Shown: positions 1 to 7,634, counted from the first letter of the stretch. The stretch: 19,023 nucleotides of DNA from DAOUVR01 sp034430535 (GCA_964443325.1 CAYUCL010000042.1:1-19023), one strand, 5' to 3'. Numbers and translations: made by a program. The notes: a model not told the origin generated them from the sequence alone.

Positions 1-8
1 AAGGTTCT

Positions 9-74
9 TGGGTCTAGTCCCACCTCTTACCTTGAATAACCGAAATGGTTGCCTTGACCCAAAAGGGCAAGGTA
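9..74 (+). promoter_or_regulatory. Structured leader RNA upstream of the small membrane protein
   Basis: Three short hairpins can be drawn before the ribosome binding site: TGGG/CCCA (9-12 with 19-22), AACC/GGTT (38-41 with 47-50) and CCTTG-A-CCC/GGG-CAAGG (52-60 with 65-72). The segment TACCTTG at 28-34 is also perfectly complementary to CAAGGTA at 68-74. The last hairpin and this longer-range helix would therefore compete for the same strand. This pairing is seen in the sequence. A regulatory role is inference, and I do not recognise a known riboswitch class. The 5' end of the leader may lie outside the window. Confidence 0.35.
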
Positions 75-97
75 GGAGATCGAAAGGAGGAAATGAA

Positions 98-283
98 ATG
101 GAATGGCAGGTAATAGTAGCGCTGGTGGTAGCAATACCCATCATCCTCTTCCCAGTGGCTTTCTTGTGGTACCTGAACGTTAGTGGCATGTATCGGGTCA
201 TGCGGGTGACACACGCACGGCAGGAGAGGCGGGCGGAGGCGATCGTTCAAGGCACGGCCATCGTGGGCACGGCTGCGAAATAG
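98..283 (+). CDS. Small single-pass membrane protein, 61 aa
   Basis: The product is 61 residues. A strongly hydrophobic helix covers roughly residues 5-27 (VIVALVVAIPIILFPVAFLW within it), followed by a basic tail with several Arg residues, so the C-terminus probably lies in the cytoplasm. The start at 98 was chosen because AAAGGAGG lies 7 bases upstream; an ATG at 93 opens a frame that stops after six codons. It is monocistronic: a structured leader precedes it and a strong terminator follows 45 bases after the stop. Proteins of this look are, as far as I recall, common as hypothetical proteins in Chloroflexota. No catalytic motif is visible and the function is unknown. Confidence 0.7.
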   Translation: MEWQVIVALVVAIPIILFPVAFLWYLNVSGMYRVMRVTHARQERRAEAIVQGTAIVGTAAK

Positions 284-327
284 GAACAGCAATTGACTGA
301 AACGACCAGCGGCAAAAGGGTGGCCTA

Positions 328-358
328 AAGGGGGGTCTTAATGGCCCCCCTTCTCTTT
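328..358 (+). terminator. Rho-independent terminator of the small membrane protein gene
   Basis: A perfect 8-bp stem, AAGGGGGG (328-335) with CCCCCCTT (345-352), closes a 9-base loop and runs into the pyrimidine tract TTCTCTTT. It ends the transcript of the 61-residue membrane protein. Confidence 0.85.
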
Positions 359-700
359 AACTCGATGTTGTGCACAAGCTCCCCTCTTCTTACCCTTTGC
401 TTGGACATTAAAGAACCACTCCAGTACGAGAATCGTTACAAGAGGCCGTTACCATTATATTCGCGTTTTCCCCCCATTTAAAAGCAAAGGCAACCCACTC
501 TCCAGCATACCTATCCAGTGAGAATTTCTTCTCATACGTTTTAATTGAAATGTTGGGCTTTTACAGATATAAGAACTGACGACATTTTGGCTACTGGCAA
601 AGTTATAGTCAGCGTAGCAACTCTACTTCCTTGATTACATATCTGGTGGTTAGCGCAAGACGTGAAATCAGGGATAACGCTGGAGAAAAACTAGGGGTTG
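359..700. other. Gene-poor stretch between the terminator and the glycosylase gene
   Basis: No convincing coding region is visible on either strand. The stretch contains direct repeat copy A (about 379-469) and then about 230 bases of ordinary sequence downstream of the minus-strand glycosylase gene. I see no tRNA or terminator in it. Confidence 0.5.
379..469. repeat. Direct repeat copy A (~90 bp)
   Basis: This segment matches 1972-2062 in the same orientation with only scattered substitutions. Shared blocks include GCTTGGACATTAA, GAACCACTCCA, GAGAATCGTTACAAGAGGCC and ACCATTAT. Each copy carries CCCCTCTT near one end and AAGAGGCC about 50 bases later, so the RNA could form a long-loop hairpin. 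The two copies bracket the glycosylase gene and a broken transporter gene. This may be the footprint of an insertion or an end sequence of a small mobile unit. Confidence 0.75.
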
Positions 701-1411
701 TCAGCCCCTCCACCAAAGCATGTCGAGCAAATGCAGGGGTATTCCTATCCCGTCACACCACTCCTTTAAGCGTTGCTCAATGGCATGATACTGACTTGAA
801 GTCAGGCTCTTCGGTTTCTCTTTTATTATGCCGAACTCCACCAACTTGTCTAAGATGTAGGTGTCTATGATTGCGTACCCCTCAATGCCTATTGAATATA
901 GGAAGTGGCTTGCTTGCTTGTCGCCGACACCTTTCAACCCTTGAACCAAAGCGCGGAGTGCGTTTTGCGTCAATCCACGCTCTTTTGACGAACTCATAAA
1001 AGAGTAGGGATCAGGTTGCCTAAACACCTCCTTTGGTTCAATCCCATCTGGTCTTAACACTACTTTACCTCGCTGTACTGAGTCGACGATCCACCACACG
1101 AAAGGAAAGGTCTCTCGGTTTTCAACTATCCACTTTGCCCTAGCCTTGTGATCCACCTTACCTCCCGTTCCTTGAACATGAGACAGGACTTGCTCCACGT
1201 TGCCATGGTAAAGCACCCGGCTTGCTTGCATCGTGTCGACCACTCTCACAACTTTTCCCCATTTCGTCCTCGAACTAAGTATACATTTCACGAGCAACGC
1301 AAAAGCCTGATTCCGAGTCCTGGGACGTTTACTACATTGCCATTTGGCTTCGAGTTCACATTTCCGACTCAGGTATTGCGCAGTGAGTAGGCCTATCTTA
1401 TCTGATTGCAT
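701..1411 (-). CDS. OGG2-like HhH-GPD DNA glycosylase/AP lyase
   Basis: This 236-residue protein has the helix-hairpin-helix GPD signature of base-excision repair glycosylases. The hairpin is LKGVGDKQASHFL (residues 159-171) and the following catalytic segment is AIIDTYIL (180-187). In the archaeal/bacterial OGG2 family (about 200 residues), the lysine after the hairpin glycine attacks the sugar and the aspartate activates it; here these would be Lys165 and Asp183. The family removes 8-oxoguanine from DNA. The N-terminal helix RNQAFALLVKCILSSRT fits the same fold. The start at 1411 has an AAGGGATTG sequence about 9 bases upstream. The gene lies inside a cassette bounded by ~90-bp direct repeats, next to a pseudogene, so it may be accessory. 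The exact base specificity is not certain. Confidence 0.7.
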   Translation of the reverse strand: MQSDKIGLLTAQYLSRKCELEAKWQCSKRPRTRNQAFALLVKCILSSRTKWGKVVRVVDTMQASRVLYHGNVEQVLSHVQGTGGKVDHKARAKWIVENRETFPFVWWIVDSVQRGKVVLRPDGIEPKEVFRQPDPYSFMSSSKERGLTQNALRALVQGLKGVGDKQASHFLYSIGIEGYAIIDTYILDKLVEFGIIKEKPKSLTSSQYHAIEQRLKEWCDGIGIPLHLLDMLWWRG

Positions 1412-1511
1412 TTTGAAACAATCCCTTCGCTTCGAAATTGTACTGTCGCATTCACCCGGGATTTCCCATTTTAACTCACTATGAGGCGATATTTATCTCT
1501 CATCGCTCCTG

Positions 1512-1979
1512 TCACCAGGAGTATATAAGCCATTGTATATGGTTGTCAAAACCGTCGGCTATTAATGCCACGCTGTTGAAGAGAAGCCCTACACCCAGTT
1601 TAAGGGCTGATAGCAAAACATTGACAACCACCGAGATTTTGGAAGCCGTTTCCGCGCTGGAAATGAGGGTTCTTACCTTGGAAGCTATCTTTTCTATGCC
1701 TTGGTTAGTCCTGCTGGTTTCTTCGATTCCTCGCTCTGTCAGGTGGTAGGCTCCCTGTTCATCTACCGCGACAAGACCCAGCTCCGAAAGTCGGTTGAGG
1801 TCATAGTCTACTTCTTGTAGGAACGCGCTGTGCGTTGGAGTCCCTTCCTTTGGCAAGCGAATGCCAAAGTGGGCACCAATGCGAACGAACCTCTCGAGAA
1901 CCTGGTTTTTAGTCAGGGGGCTTTTAAGCAGGTTTAAGATTATAAAAGACCCATACTCGAGCCTGTGCAGTTCCCCTCT
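1512..1979 (-). pseudogene. Broken winged-helix/cation-diffusion-facilitator fusion gene
   Basis: An open frame without a normal start runs from 1979 to 1512. It encodes a winged-helix-like region (EYGSFIILNLLKSPLTKNQV, later DYDLNRLSELGLV, TERGIEE), then the first membrane part of a cation diffusion facilitator (NVLLSALKLGVGLLFNSVAL, IADGF). CDF transporters need six membrane helices with metal-binding Asp/His residues. Here homology stops at ADGFDN and a short unrelated tail (HIQWLIYSW) leads to a stop. At the other end the frame runs into direct repeat copy B, where it meets a TGA at 1980-1982. The only possible late start is a TTG at 1856, which would cut the winged helix in half. It is therefore a remnant truncated at both ends. 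The intact architecture is inferred from family knowledge. Confidence 0.7.
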
Positions 1980-2062
1980 TCATACCCTTTGCTTGGACAT
2001 TAAGGAACCACTCCATTATGAGAATCGTTACAAGAGGCCGTAACCATTATCTTCGCGTTTTT
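1972..2062. repeat. Direct repeat copy B (~90 bp)
   Basis: This is the second copy of the repeat at 379-469. One edge falls exactly where the reading frame of the winged-helix/CDF remnant loses its 5' end, which suggests the repeat marks a recombination or insertion junction. It lies between that pseudogene and the 3' end of the FAD oxidoreductase gene. Confidence 0.75.
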
Positions 2063-2102
2063 GCCCCGTTCAAGTTCTTGATGCTACCGCTATTAATGCC
2101 AC

Positions 2103-3371
2103 CTAGATAATTGCTCCCCTCTTCCTCAGGATGGATTGCAGTTCTGAGGTATCGACCTCGGCAACATTCCCATCCTTTTGTAAAGCGAGGACGGCAGCTA
2201 TTCCGGCGGCCTCGCCCATGGCCATGCAAGGTCCAGATACCCTGGCTGAGGCCTGGGCTTCGTACGAGGCTGAAAGGCAGCGCCCTGCCACGACTAGATT
2301 CGCAACTTCCTTGGGAAGAAGGCAGCGAAAAGGAATTTCATAGTATTCTCCTGGCTTGAGAAACTCCAGGACTGTCGATTTTCCCTCGGCGTGCAGCTCT
2401 ATGGGCCAGGCGCAGCGGCAGACGGCATCGTCGAAGTGGGCCGCACCAAGTACATCGTCTCTGCTGAGGACGTATTTCCCCACCAATCGGCGCGTGGAGC
2501 GAACACCGACCTGGGTTGGCGTATCGACGATAAAAGCTTCGGAGAAGCCCGGCACCTTAGCCTTGAGAAACTCCGCCAGGAGAAGCGCCTGTCTCCTCCC
2601 CTCCACCTCGGCGTAGGTCAGCTCCTCTGGGTCGGCGCAGTTGACCGGCCGGCCATCGATAGCGATCCTCCCCATGGCTACGATAACCTGTCCGGGTTGC
2701 ATGGTGGGGATGAAAGCGCCACCACACCTGGGAAGGTCGTAGTCACCGCTGGTGATGGCGTCCTCTATCAGTTGTTGGAGTTTGGAAAAGCCGGCGGCGA
2801 AGGCCTCGGCAACGTTCACGTTCCCCATGTAGAAGTTCATCGAGGGGAACTGCACCGGGCTGCCTTCTATCTCGGCGCCAGCCTGGTAGGCGAGATCACC
2901 ATCTCCGCTGGCGTCTATGAATACCTTTCCAGAGAGTTTCCCTGTCCCAGCCTTATTTAGAAACGAGATGTCGCTGATCTTGCTGCCCTTCATCCGGCAC
3001 CCGCACAGTTGCGTGTGCAGCAACAGCTTCAGGGTTTTTGCTTTTTCAACCCACTCATCGAAGAGGTTCTTCAATCCATACGGCGAGTGGGGCAGTACCG
3101 CAGTATGTTCCCAGGGAATGGGGCCCAAGGCTAACCCCCGCGATTTGAGCGTCTCGGCGCAATCCTGGGCGATGCCTCCCACCAGGTAATCGATGCTATC
3201 CCCCTTTTTCAGGTAGAGTCCACCCAGGGTGCCGACGAGGGAGGCGGTGAGACTGCCTCCGAGGAACCCATAGCGCTCCAGCAGCGCCACCCGTGCTCCT
3301 CTCTCCGAAGCTGCTCGTGCCGCCGCTACCCCGGTGGGTCCGCCTCCAACTACGATTACATCAGCGTCCAT
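2103..3371 (-). CDS. FAD-dependent oxidoreductase (FAD_oxidored family)
   Basis: The 422-residue protein opens with a Rossmann dinucleotide-binding motif, VIVVGGGPTGVAAARAA (GGGPTG at residues 9-14) with the acidic LLER at the end of the second strand. The internal FIDASGDGDLAYQAGA and the C-terminal VAGRCLSASYEAQASARV followed by MAMGEAAGIAAVLAL are typical of the FAD_oxidored (PF12831-type) flavoproteins, which include many uncharacterised cytoplasmic dehydrogenases. The length is normal for the shorter members. GGGGGA lies 5 bases before the ATG. It diverges from the lipase/glycerol kinase pair with about 250 bases between. The substrate cannot be told from sequence, and it lacks the look of GlpD. 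Family assignment is firm; function is unknown. Confidence 0.8.
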   Translation of the reverse strand: MDADVIVVGGGPTGVAAARAASERGARVALLERYGFLGGSLTASLVGTLGGLYLKKGDSIDYLVGGIAQDCAETLKSRGLALGPIPWEHTAVLPHSPYGLKNLFDEWVEKAKTLKLLLHTQLCGCRMKGSKISDISFLNKAGTGKLSGKVFIDASGDGDLAYQAGAEIEGSPVQFPSMNFYMGNVNVAEAFAAGFSKLQQLIEDAITSGDYDLPRCGGAFIPTMQPGQVIVAMGRIAIDGRPVNCADPEELTYAEVEGRRQALLLAEFLKAKVPGFSEAFIVDTPTQVGVRSTRRLVGKYVLSRDDVLGAAHFDDAVCRCAWPIELHAEGKSTVLEFLKPGEYYEIPFRCLLPKEVANLVVAGRCLSASYEAQASARVSGPCMAMGEAAGIAAVLALQKDGNVAEVDTSELQSILRKRGAII

Positions 3372-3617
3372 GGTTGTCCCCCGCGTAAATTAACATCTTT
3401 AGCCGCGATTTCTCATTTCAACTTTTGATAAAGACGTCCCAACTCATTGCCCGCGCCAGCGGTGATTCTATGGCTGTTGAGCGTGGCTGTCAAGCGCGTG
3501 GGCTTGATATTTGCCGCAGAAGTTGCTAGAGTTGCACGAACCACGGCGATGGAGGCTGAGCCGTCCGTCGAGGAAAGGATGGATGCGACCCCATCTCCGC
3601 AGTTGGGATGTAGAATC

Positions 3618-4451
3618 ATGGAACACAGAGAAGGCAGGTTCAAGGGACTCAAGAGTCTCAGCCTCTACTACCAGTGCTGGCTGCCGGACGGAGAGCCCAA
3701 GGCGGTATTACTGGTCGTGCCCGGCCTTGCCGAGCACAGCGGACGCTATACAAACGTGGTCGAATACTTTGTGCCCAAAGGCTACGCCGTCTATGGGCTG
3801 GACCACCGCGGACATGGCAAGTCGGAGGGCTTGCGATGCCACGTCGAGCGCTTCTCCGACTACGTTGATGACCTCAAGACCTTCTTCGACGTAATTCGCG
3901 GCGAGTACGGTGATAGCAAGGTCTGCCTGGTTGGACACAGTATGGGAGGAACAATCGCCACCGTCTACTCTATCCAGCATCAGCAGGAGCTGGCCGGGCT
4001 TATTCTCTCCGGGACAACCCTCAAGGTGGGCTCCAGCGTAACGTCGGTGCAGGTAATGGCAGCACGGGTGCTCTCAGTGCTGGTGCCGAAAATGGGTGTC
4101 AGTGTTATCGACGCCTCTGCTATTAGCCAGGACCAAGCCGTGGTGGACGCCTATGTGAATGACCCTCTTGTCTACCGGGGCAAGGTTCGCGCCCGCCTGG
4201 GTGCCGAATTCCTCAAGGCGGTGCAGAACCTGCCGTACCAGATGCCGGAGATCAAACTGCCCATTCTGATTATGTACGGAACTGCTGACAAGTTGTCCGA
4301 CCCCGAAGGCAGTAATATGTTGTATCAGCGGGCCGGCTCGGAAGATAAGACACTGAAGCAATATGAAGGCTTCTACCACGAGATATTCAATGAGCCAGGA
4401 CGTGACCAGGTTTTCGCCGACATGGAAGCGTGGCTAGCCACATGCATTTGA
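3618..4451 (+). CDS. Monoacylglycerol-lipase-like alpha/beta hydrolase
   Basis: The 277-residue protein belongs to the serine hydrolase (Hydrolase_4) group that includes monoacylglycerol lipase and lysophospholipase. The catalytic triad can be read as Ser108 in GHSMGG, Asp224 in GTADKLSD and His254 in GFYHEIFNE. The strand before the lid has GLAEHSGRY and then GLDHRGHGKSEG, both family hallmarks. The family motif HGxGEHSGRY reads PGLAEHSGRY here, so the first His and the second Gly of the oxyanion region are changed. The start was placed at 3618 because the family begins with E-G-x-F just after it. An upstream ATG at 3579, preceded by GAGG, is possible. It ends 17 bases before glycerol kinase, so the pair is probably one operon that releases glycerol and then phosphorylates it. 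Confidence 0.8.
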   Translation: MEHREGRFKGLKSLSLYYQCWLPDGEPKAVLLVVPGLAEHSGRYTNVVEYFVPKGYAVYGLDHRGHGKSEGLRCHVERFSDYVDDLKTFFDVIRGEYGDSKVCLVGHSMGGTIATVYSIQHQQELAGLILSGTTLKVGSSVTSVQVMAARVLSVLVPKMGVSVIDASAISQDQAVVDAYVNDPLVYRGKVRARLGAEFLKAVQNLPYQMPEIKLPILIMYGTADKLSDPEGSNMLYQRAGSEDKTLKQYEGFYHEIFNEPGRDQVFADMEAWLATCI

Positions 4452-4468
4452 CTTGGCTTGGAAAAGAT

Positions 4469-5959
4469 ATGGAGCAGGGATATATCTTAGCCATCGACCA
4501 GGGCACAACCGGAACCAAGGTCATTGCTTTTAATCATCAGGGGGAGATAGTCGCTATAGCCAATCGGGAGTTGACCCAGCATTACCCACAGCCTGGTTGG
4601 GTGGAGCACGACCCTGAGGAGATATGGCGGGTTTCCCTGGATGTTATCGGTGCTGCTCTGGCTGGCGGGAAGATCGATGCCAGGGACATCTCCGCCATCG
4701 GCATAACCAATCAAAGGGAGACCACCGTTCTCTGGGATAGGCATACTGGGGAGCCGGTTCACAACGCCATTGTGTGGCAGTGCAGGAGGACTGCGCCCTA
4801 TTGCGATGAGCTGAAGGCCAGAGGGCTGGAGGACCTGGTTAAAAGAAAGACGGGACTTGTCATCGATGCCTACTTCTCGGCGACCAAAATCAGGTGGCTT
4901 CTGGATAACGTGCCCGGTGTCAAAGAAAGGGCGCAGAGGGGAGATCTATTATTTGGAACCATCGATAGCTGGCTGGTGTGGAAGCTTACCGGCGGCCAGG
5001 TGCATATCACTGACTATACCAATGCCTCACGTACCATGCTGTTCGATATTCATCACTTTACGTGGGATGAGGAGCTAATACAGGAAATGGAGATCCCGTC
5101 ACAGATCCTCCCTGAGGTTCGCTCCTCCAGCGAGGTTTATGGGTTCACCACAGACAACGATGCCCTGCCGTCAGGGATTCCCATCGCTGGCATCGCTGGA
5201 GACCAGCAAGCATCGCTCTTCGGGCAAGCCTGTTTCACGCCGGGGATGGCAAAGAACACTTATGGGACTGGCTGCTTCCTGCTCCTCAACCTCGGTCGAG
5301 AGGCGGTCTCTTCTTCCGGTGGCCTTTTAACCACTATTGCCTGTGGAGGGGATGGCAAGCCTGTTTACGCACTGGAGGGAGCCATTTTCAATACCGGAGC
5401 GGCGATTCAATGGCTACGAGACGGGTTGGGGATAATAAGCGAGGCTAAGGATAGCGAGACTTTAGCCCGTAAGGTTGAAGATACAGGTGGTGTCCATTTG
5501 GTTCCTGCATTTACCGGGCTGGGTGCTCCCTACTGGGATATGCGCGCTCGCGGCGCTATCCTGGGCATAACCCGAGGAACGAGGAGGGAGCATGTTGTTC
5601 GAGCCGCTCTGGAGTCCATCGCCTATCAATCACGGGATGTCCTGGACATAATGGCTCAGGATGCCGGGATGGCGATCGAAAAGCTAAGGGTTGATGGCGG
5701 AGGAGTGGCCAACGATGTATTGATGCAGTTCCAGGCGGATATCCTTGGAATTGCCATTGAACGGCCGGTTATCACTGAAACTACGGCTCTGGGAGCGGCT
5801 TACCTGGCTGGGCTGGCAACGGGGTACTGGCGTGATGCGGAGGAGGTCTCCTCTCTGTGGCGATTGGGAGCCCGGTTTGAACCGAAGATGGGTGCGGGAA
5901 AAAGGGAACATCTCTACTCCGACTGGAAGAGAGCGGTCAGCAGGGTCCTCAGCGATTGA
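4469..5959 (+). CDS. glpK: Glycerol kinase
   Basis: The 496-residue protein is a full-length FGGY-family kinase that converts glycerol and ATP to glycerol-3-phosphate. Features include the phosphate loop DQGTTGTK (residues 10-17), GITNQRETTVLWD, the substrate-side WQCRRTAPYC, and the glycerol kinase signature around GDQQASLFGQACFTPGMAKNTYGTG. The ATP-side GLGAPYWD and a C-terminal VDGGGVANDVLMQFQADILG are also present. The start at 4469 places DQGTT at the usual depth, and GGAAAAG lies just upstream. An in-frame ATG at 4430 would overlap the lipase gene and add 13 unrelated residues. It is probably cotranscribed with the monoacylglycerol-lipase-like gene, pointing to use of glycerol from acylglycerols or lipids. 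Confidence 0.93.
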   Translation: MEQGYILAIDQGTTGTKVIAFNHQGEIVAIANRELTQHYPQPGWVEHDPEEIWRVSLDVIGAALAGGKIDARDISAIGITNQRETTVLWDRHTGEPVHNAIVWQCRRTAPYCDELKARGLEDLVKRKTGLVIDAYFSATKIRWLLDNVPGVKERAQRGDLLFGTIDSWLVWKLTGGQVHITDYTNASRTMLFDIHHFTWDEELIQEMEIPSQILPEVRSSSEVYGFTTDNDALPSGIPIAGIAGDQQASLFGQACFTPGMAKNTYGTGCFLLLNLGREAVSSSGGLLTTIACGGDGKPVYALEGAIFNTGAAIQWLRDGLGIISEAKDSETLARKVEDTGGVHLVPAFTGLGAPYWDMRARGAILGITRGTRREHVVRAALESIAYQSRDVLDIMAQDAGMAIEKLRVDGGGVANDVLMQFQADILGIAIERPVITETTALGAAYLAGLATGYWRDAEEVSSLWRLGARFEPKMGAGKREHLYSDWKRAVSRVLSD

Positions 5960-6044
5960 TGCATCGCTTCTTGATGAGTAAGGCTTGTCGAAATGCTCCC
6001 GCTATCAAGATGATCTCCTCAGACACCAGTCCCTTCTATATCGG

Positions 6045-6064
6045 GAGAAGTGGCCTCACTTCTC
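6045..6064. other. Inverted repeat downstream of glpK
   Basis: GAGAAGTG (6045-6052) and CACTTCTC (6057-6064) form a perfect 8-bp stem with a 4-base loop, about 85 bases after the glpK stop. No T-tract follows, so it is not a standard terminator, but it could stabilise the 3' end of the lipase/glpK message. Confidence 0.4.
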
Positions 6065-6111
6065 GGACAATGGACGTGGCTTCATATTGATGAACCCTTT
6101 GGATGACAAGA

Positions 6112-6135
6112 GGCTTGGGCTTAGGCTTGGGCTTG
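6112..6135. repeat. Tandem hexanucleotide GGCTT(G/A) x4
   Basis: Four consecutive units read GGCTTG, GGCTTA, GGCTTG, GGCTTG. They sit about 20 bases upstream of the -35 element of the ROK kinase promoter. The unit number could vary by slippage and alter promoter context. No function is known. Confidence 0.6.
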
Positions 6136-6155
6136 GGCATAGTTTCCCCACAGGA

Positions 6156-6184
6156 TTGACCTGATGTCTATTATCCTATATTCT
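6156..6184 (+). promoter_or_regulatory. Sigma-70-type promoter of the ROK kinase gene
   Basis: TTGACC (6156-6161) and TATTCT (6179-6184) are separated by exactly 17 bases. The expected transcription start, about 6-8 bases after the -10, lies only 2-4 bases before the ATG at 6194. The transcript would therefore be essentially leaderless. This agrees with the lack of a Shine-Dalgarno sequence before the start. Confidence 0.55.
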
Positions 6185-6193
6185 AGATGAGCC

Positions 6194-7150
6194 ATGAGCG
6201 ATACAAAGCAGTTGATTGTAGGGGTGGATGTGGGGGGCTCGAAGATAAATGCCATTCTGGCGGACGCTGGCGGCAACATCCAAGCGCGGAACTCTAAAGA
6301 CACCCTCGCTTATGAGGGGCCTGAGGCGGTTATCGGGCGAATTATCGAGGCCATAAGCCAGTTGACATCCGGAGTGGACATCGCCGGCATAGGGATTGGC
6401 GTTGCTGGTGCTCATGATGCTGATAGAGGCGCAGTCGCCTTCTCGCCGAACATGCCAGGGTGGCATAATATACCCTTATGTGACATCATCCGGCGTGAGT
6501 TTGGTCTACCCACGTTTTCGCAGAATGACTGCACGCTCGCCGCTCTAGGGGAACATCGTTTTGGAGCCGGGGTGGGCGTCGACAATCTGGTGTACGTTGG
6601 TCTGGGCACCGGCATTGGCGGCGGGGTAATAGCTGATGGGCAGGTCTACACCGGCACCTCAGGCGCCGCTGGCGAGATCGGACATATGATCATCGATGTC
6701 AACGGGTCACTTTGCAAGTGTGGGAGCTACGGGTGCTGGGAAAATTTCGCCTCAGGTAGAGCCGTTGCCCAGGAGGCAGTGCGGCGGATGGAGGCGGGAG
6801 TTCCAACGGCGATACGTCGCTACGCTGGAGGGGACATAAATAAGGTAACTGCTCAAACGGTTTTCCAGGCTGCCCAGGATGGCGACTATATTGCACACGA
6901 GCTAATCTCGAGCACCGCCTATTATGTTGGGATCGGCCTGGTTAACCTGGTCAACATCTTCAACCCCGATCTCATCCTCATTGGAGGCGGTTTAGCGAAA
7001 ATGGGCTCGCTTCTTCTGGACCCTGCCATTGAGGTAGTCAGGGAGCGCGCCTTTGAGATCTCGGCGAAGGCGGTTCGCGTCGAACTGGCGCAACTCGGGG
7101 ATGATGCCGGTGCCCTGGGGGCAGTGGCACTGGTTCTTCAGGAGATTTAG
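6194..7150 (+). CDS. ROK-family sugar kinase, probable glucokinase
   Basis: The 318-residue protein is a complete ROK kinase. It starts with the phosphate loop GVDVGGSKINA (residues 10-20). The catalytic Asp112 sits in QNDCTLAALGE. The ATP loop is GLGTGIGGGVI. The ROK zinc site is formed by His164 (GEIGH) and Cys174, Cys176 and Cys181 (CKCGSYGCWE). The GH/CxCGxxGCxE arrangement fits glucokinase or a related hexokinase that phosphorylates glucose or N-acetylhexosamines in the cytoplasm; the sugar cannot be fixed from sequence. There is no ribosome binding site, and the predicted promoter ends 9 bases before the ATG, so translation of a leaderless message is likely. It stands alone between glpK and a repeat-rich region. 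Confidence 0.88.
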   Translation: MSDTKQLIVGVDVGGSKINAILADAGGNIQARNSKDTLAYEGPEAVIGRIIEAISQLTSGVDIAGIGIGVAGAHDADRGAVAFSPNMPGWHNIPLCDIIRREFGLPTFSQNDCTLAALGEHRFGAGVGVDNLVYVGLGTGIGGGVIADGQVYTGTSGAAGEIGHMIIDVNGSLCKCGSYGCWENFASGRAVAQEAVRRMEAGVPTAIRRYAGGDINKVTAQTVFQAAQDGDYIAHELISSTAYYVGIGLVNLVNIFNPDLILIGGGLAKMGSLLLDPAIEVVRERAFEISAKAVRVELAQLGDDAGALGAVALVLQEI

Positions 7151-7263
7151 AAAAAACCATCGTGAGCGCTTACCTACCGACGAATTACGAAAGGTAATTT
7201 GCCAAATACCGTTCGTAGTGAGCCCTTCGAGTCGCTCACACAGCGTCTCACTCTCTCCCCAAC

Positions 7264-7284
7264 CCTCTCCCTTGTAGGGAGAGG
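7264..7284. repeat. Perfect palindromic hairpin CCTCTCCC-N5-GGGAGAGG
   Basis: The arms 7264-7271 and 7277-7284 pair perfectly over 8 bp with a TTGTA loop. Elements of this look occur in many copies in environmental bacterial genomes. It lies about 110 bases after the ROK kinase stop and could also protect or end that message. Confidence 0.65.
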
Positions 7285-7314
7285 AAGCAGAACAAAGTGC
7301 ACGCCCGAAAGTTC

Positions 7315-7337
7315 CTCCCTCCCCTCAGGGGAGGGAG
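7315..7337. repeat. Perfect 11-bp hairpin with one-base centre
   Basis: CTCCCTCCCCT (7315-7325) and AGGGGAGGGAG (7327-7337) are exact reverse complements around a single C. In RNA the innermost pairs would open to form the loop. It is probably a second palindromic element of the same repeat cluster. Confidence 0.65.
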
Positions 7338-7410
7338 TTAGAGGGAAGAGGAACCTACCCCTTCGACAGGCTCAGGGCCAACGGAATAAGCCTACTCTAC
7401 CATTAAAAAG

Positions 7411-7500
7411 GGTGGCCTAGAGCATCTGCTCTAGGCGTGGTTGGTCGGTCGACAGAGTCGCCTCAGGAGACCTAAGGCGACCAACCTACCCCCACAGACA
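7411..7500. repeat. Double-hairpin dispersed repeat, copy 1
   Basis: The first hairpin is CCTAGAGC-ATCT-GCTCTAGG (7416-7435), a perfect 8-bp stem. A second, larger inverted repeat opens with GGTTGGTCG and closes with CGACCAACC; inside it GTCGCCT pairs with AGGCGAC. The repeat ends with CCTACCCC. Copy 2 at 8392-8470 has the same first hairpin, the same GGTTGG...CCAACCTACCCC frame, but a different and shorter centre. The GTCGGTCGACAGAGTCGC portion reappears in reverse complement within copy 3 near 14228. Confidence 0.75.
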
Positions 7501-7634
7501 GGACAGGCCCTTCAACACCGTTCGTGGTGAGCCTGTCGAACCTCGCCATAGGCGAGTCGGTCGCCAGAGTCGCCTCAGGAGACCTTTGGAGACATGAACG
7601 GCCCTTCGAGGCCCAGGGTGCACGGAGCTTGTCC

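Larger units (their letters stand above)
7151..7634. other. Repeat-rich intergenic region
   Basis: No coding region is supported here. The 484 bases are made mainly of palindromic modules: two perfect hairpins (7264-7284 and 7315-7337), a CCCTTCGACAGGCTCAGGG module near 7360, the hairpin repeat at 7411-7500, and a GTTCGTGGTGAGCCTGTCGAAC module at about 7519-7540. It separates the ROK kinase from the convergent methyltransferase gene. Confidence 0.7.

Noticed and set aside
2103..3371. The FAD oxidoreductase as glycerol-3-phosphate dehydrogenase of the glpK unit.
   Set aside because: The sequence lacks GlpD-like features, fits the generic FAD_oxidored family, and is transcribed divergently.
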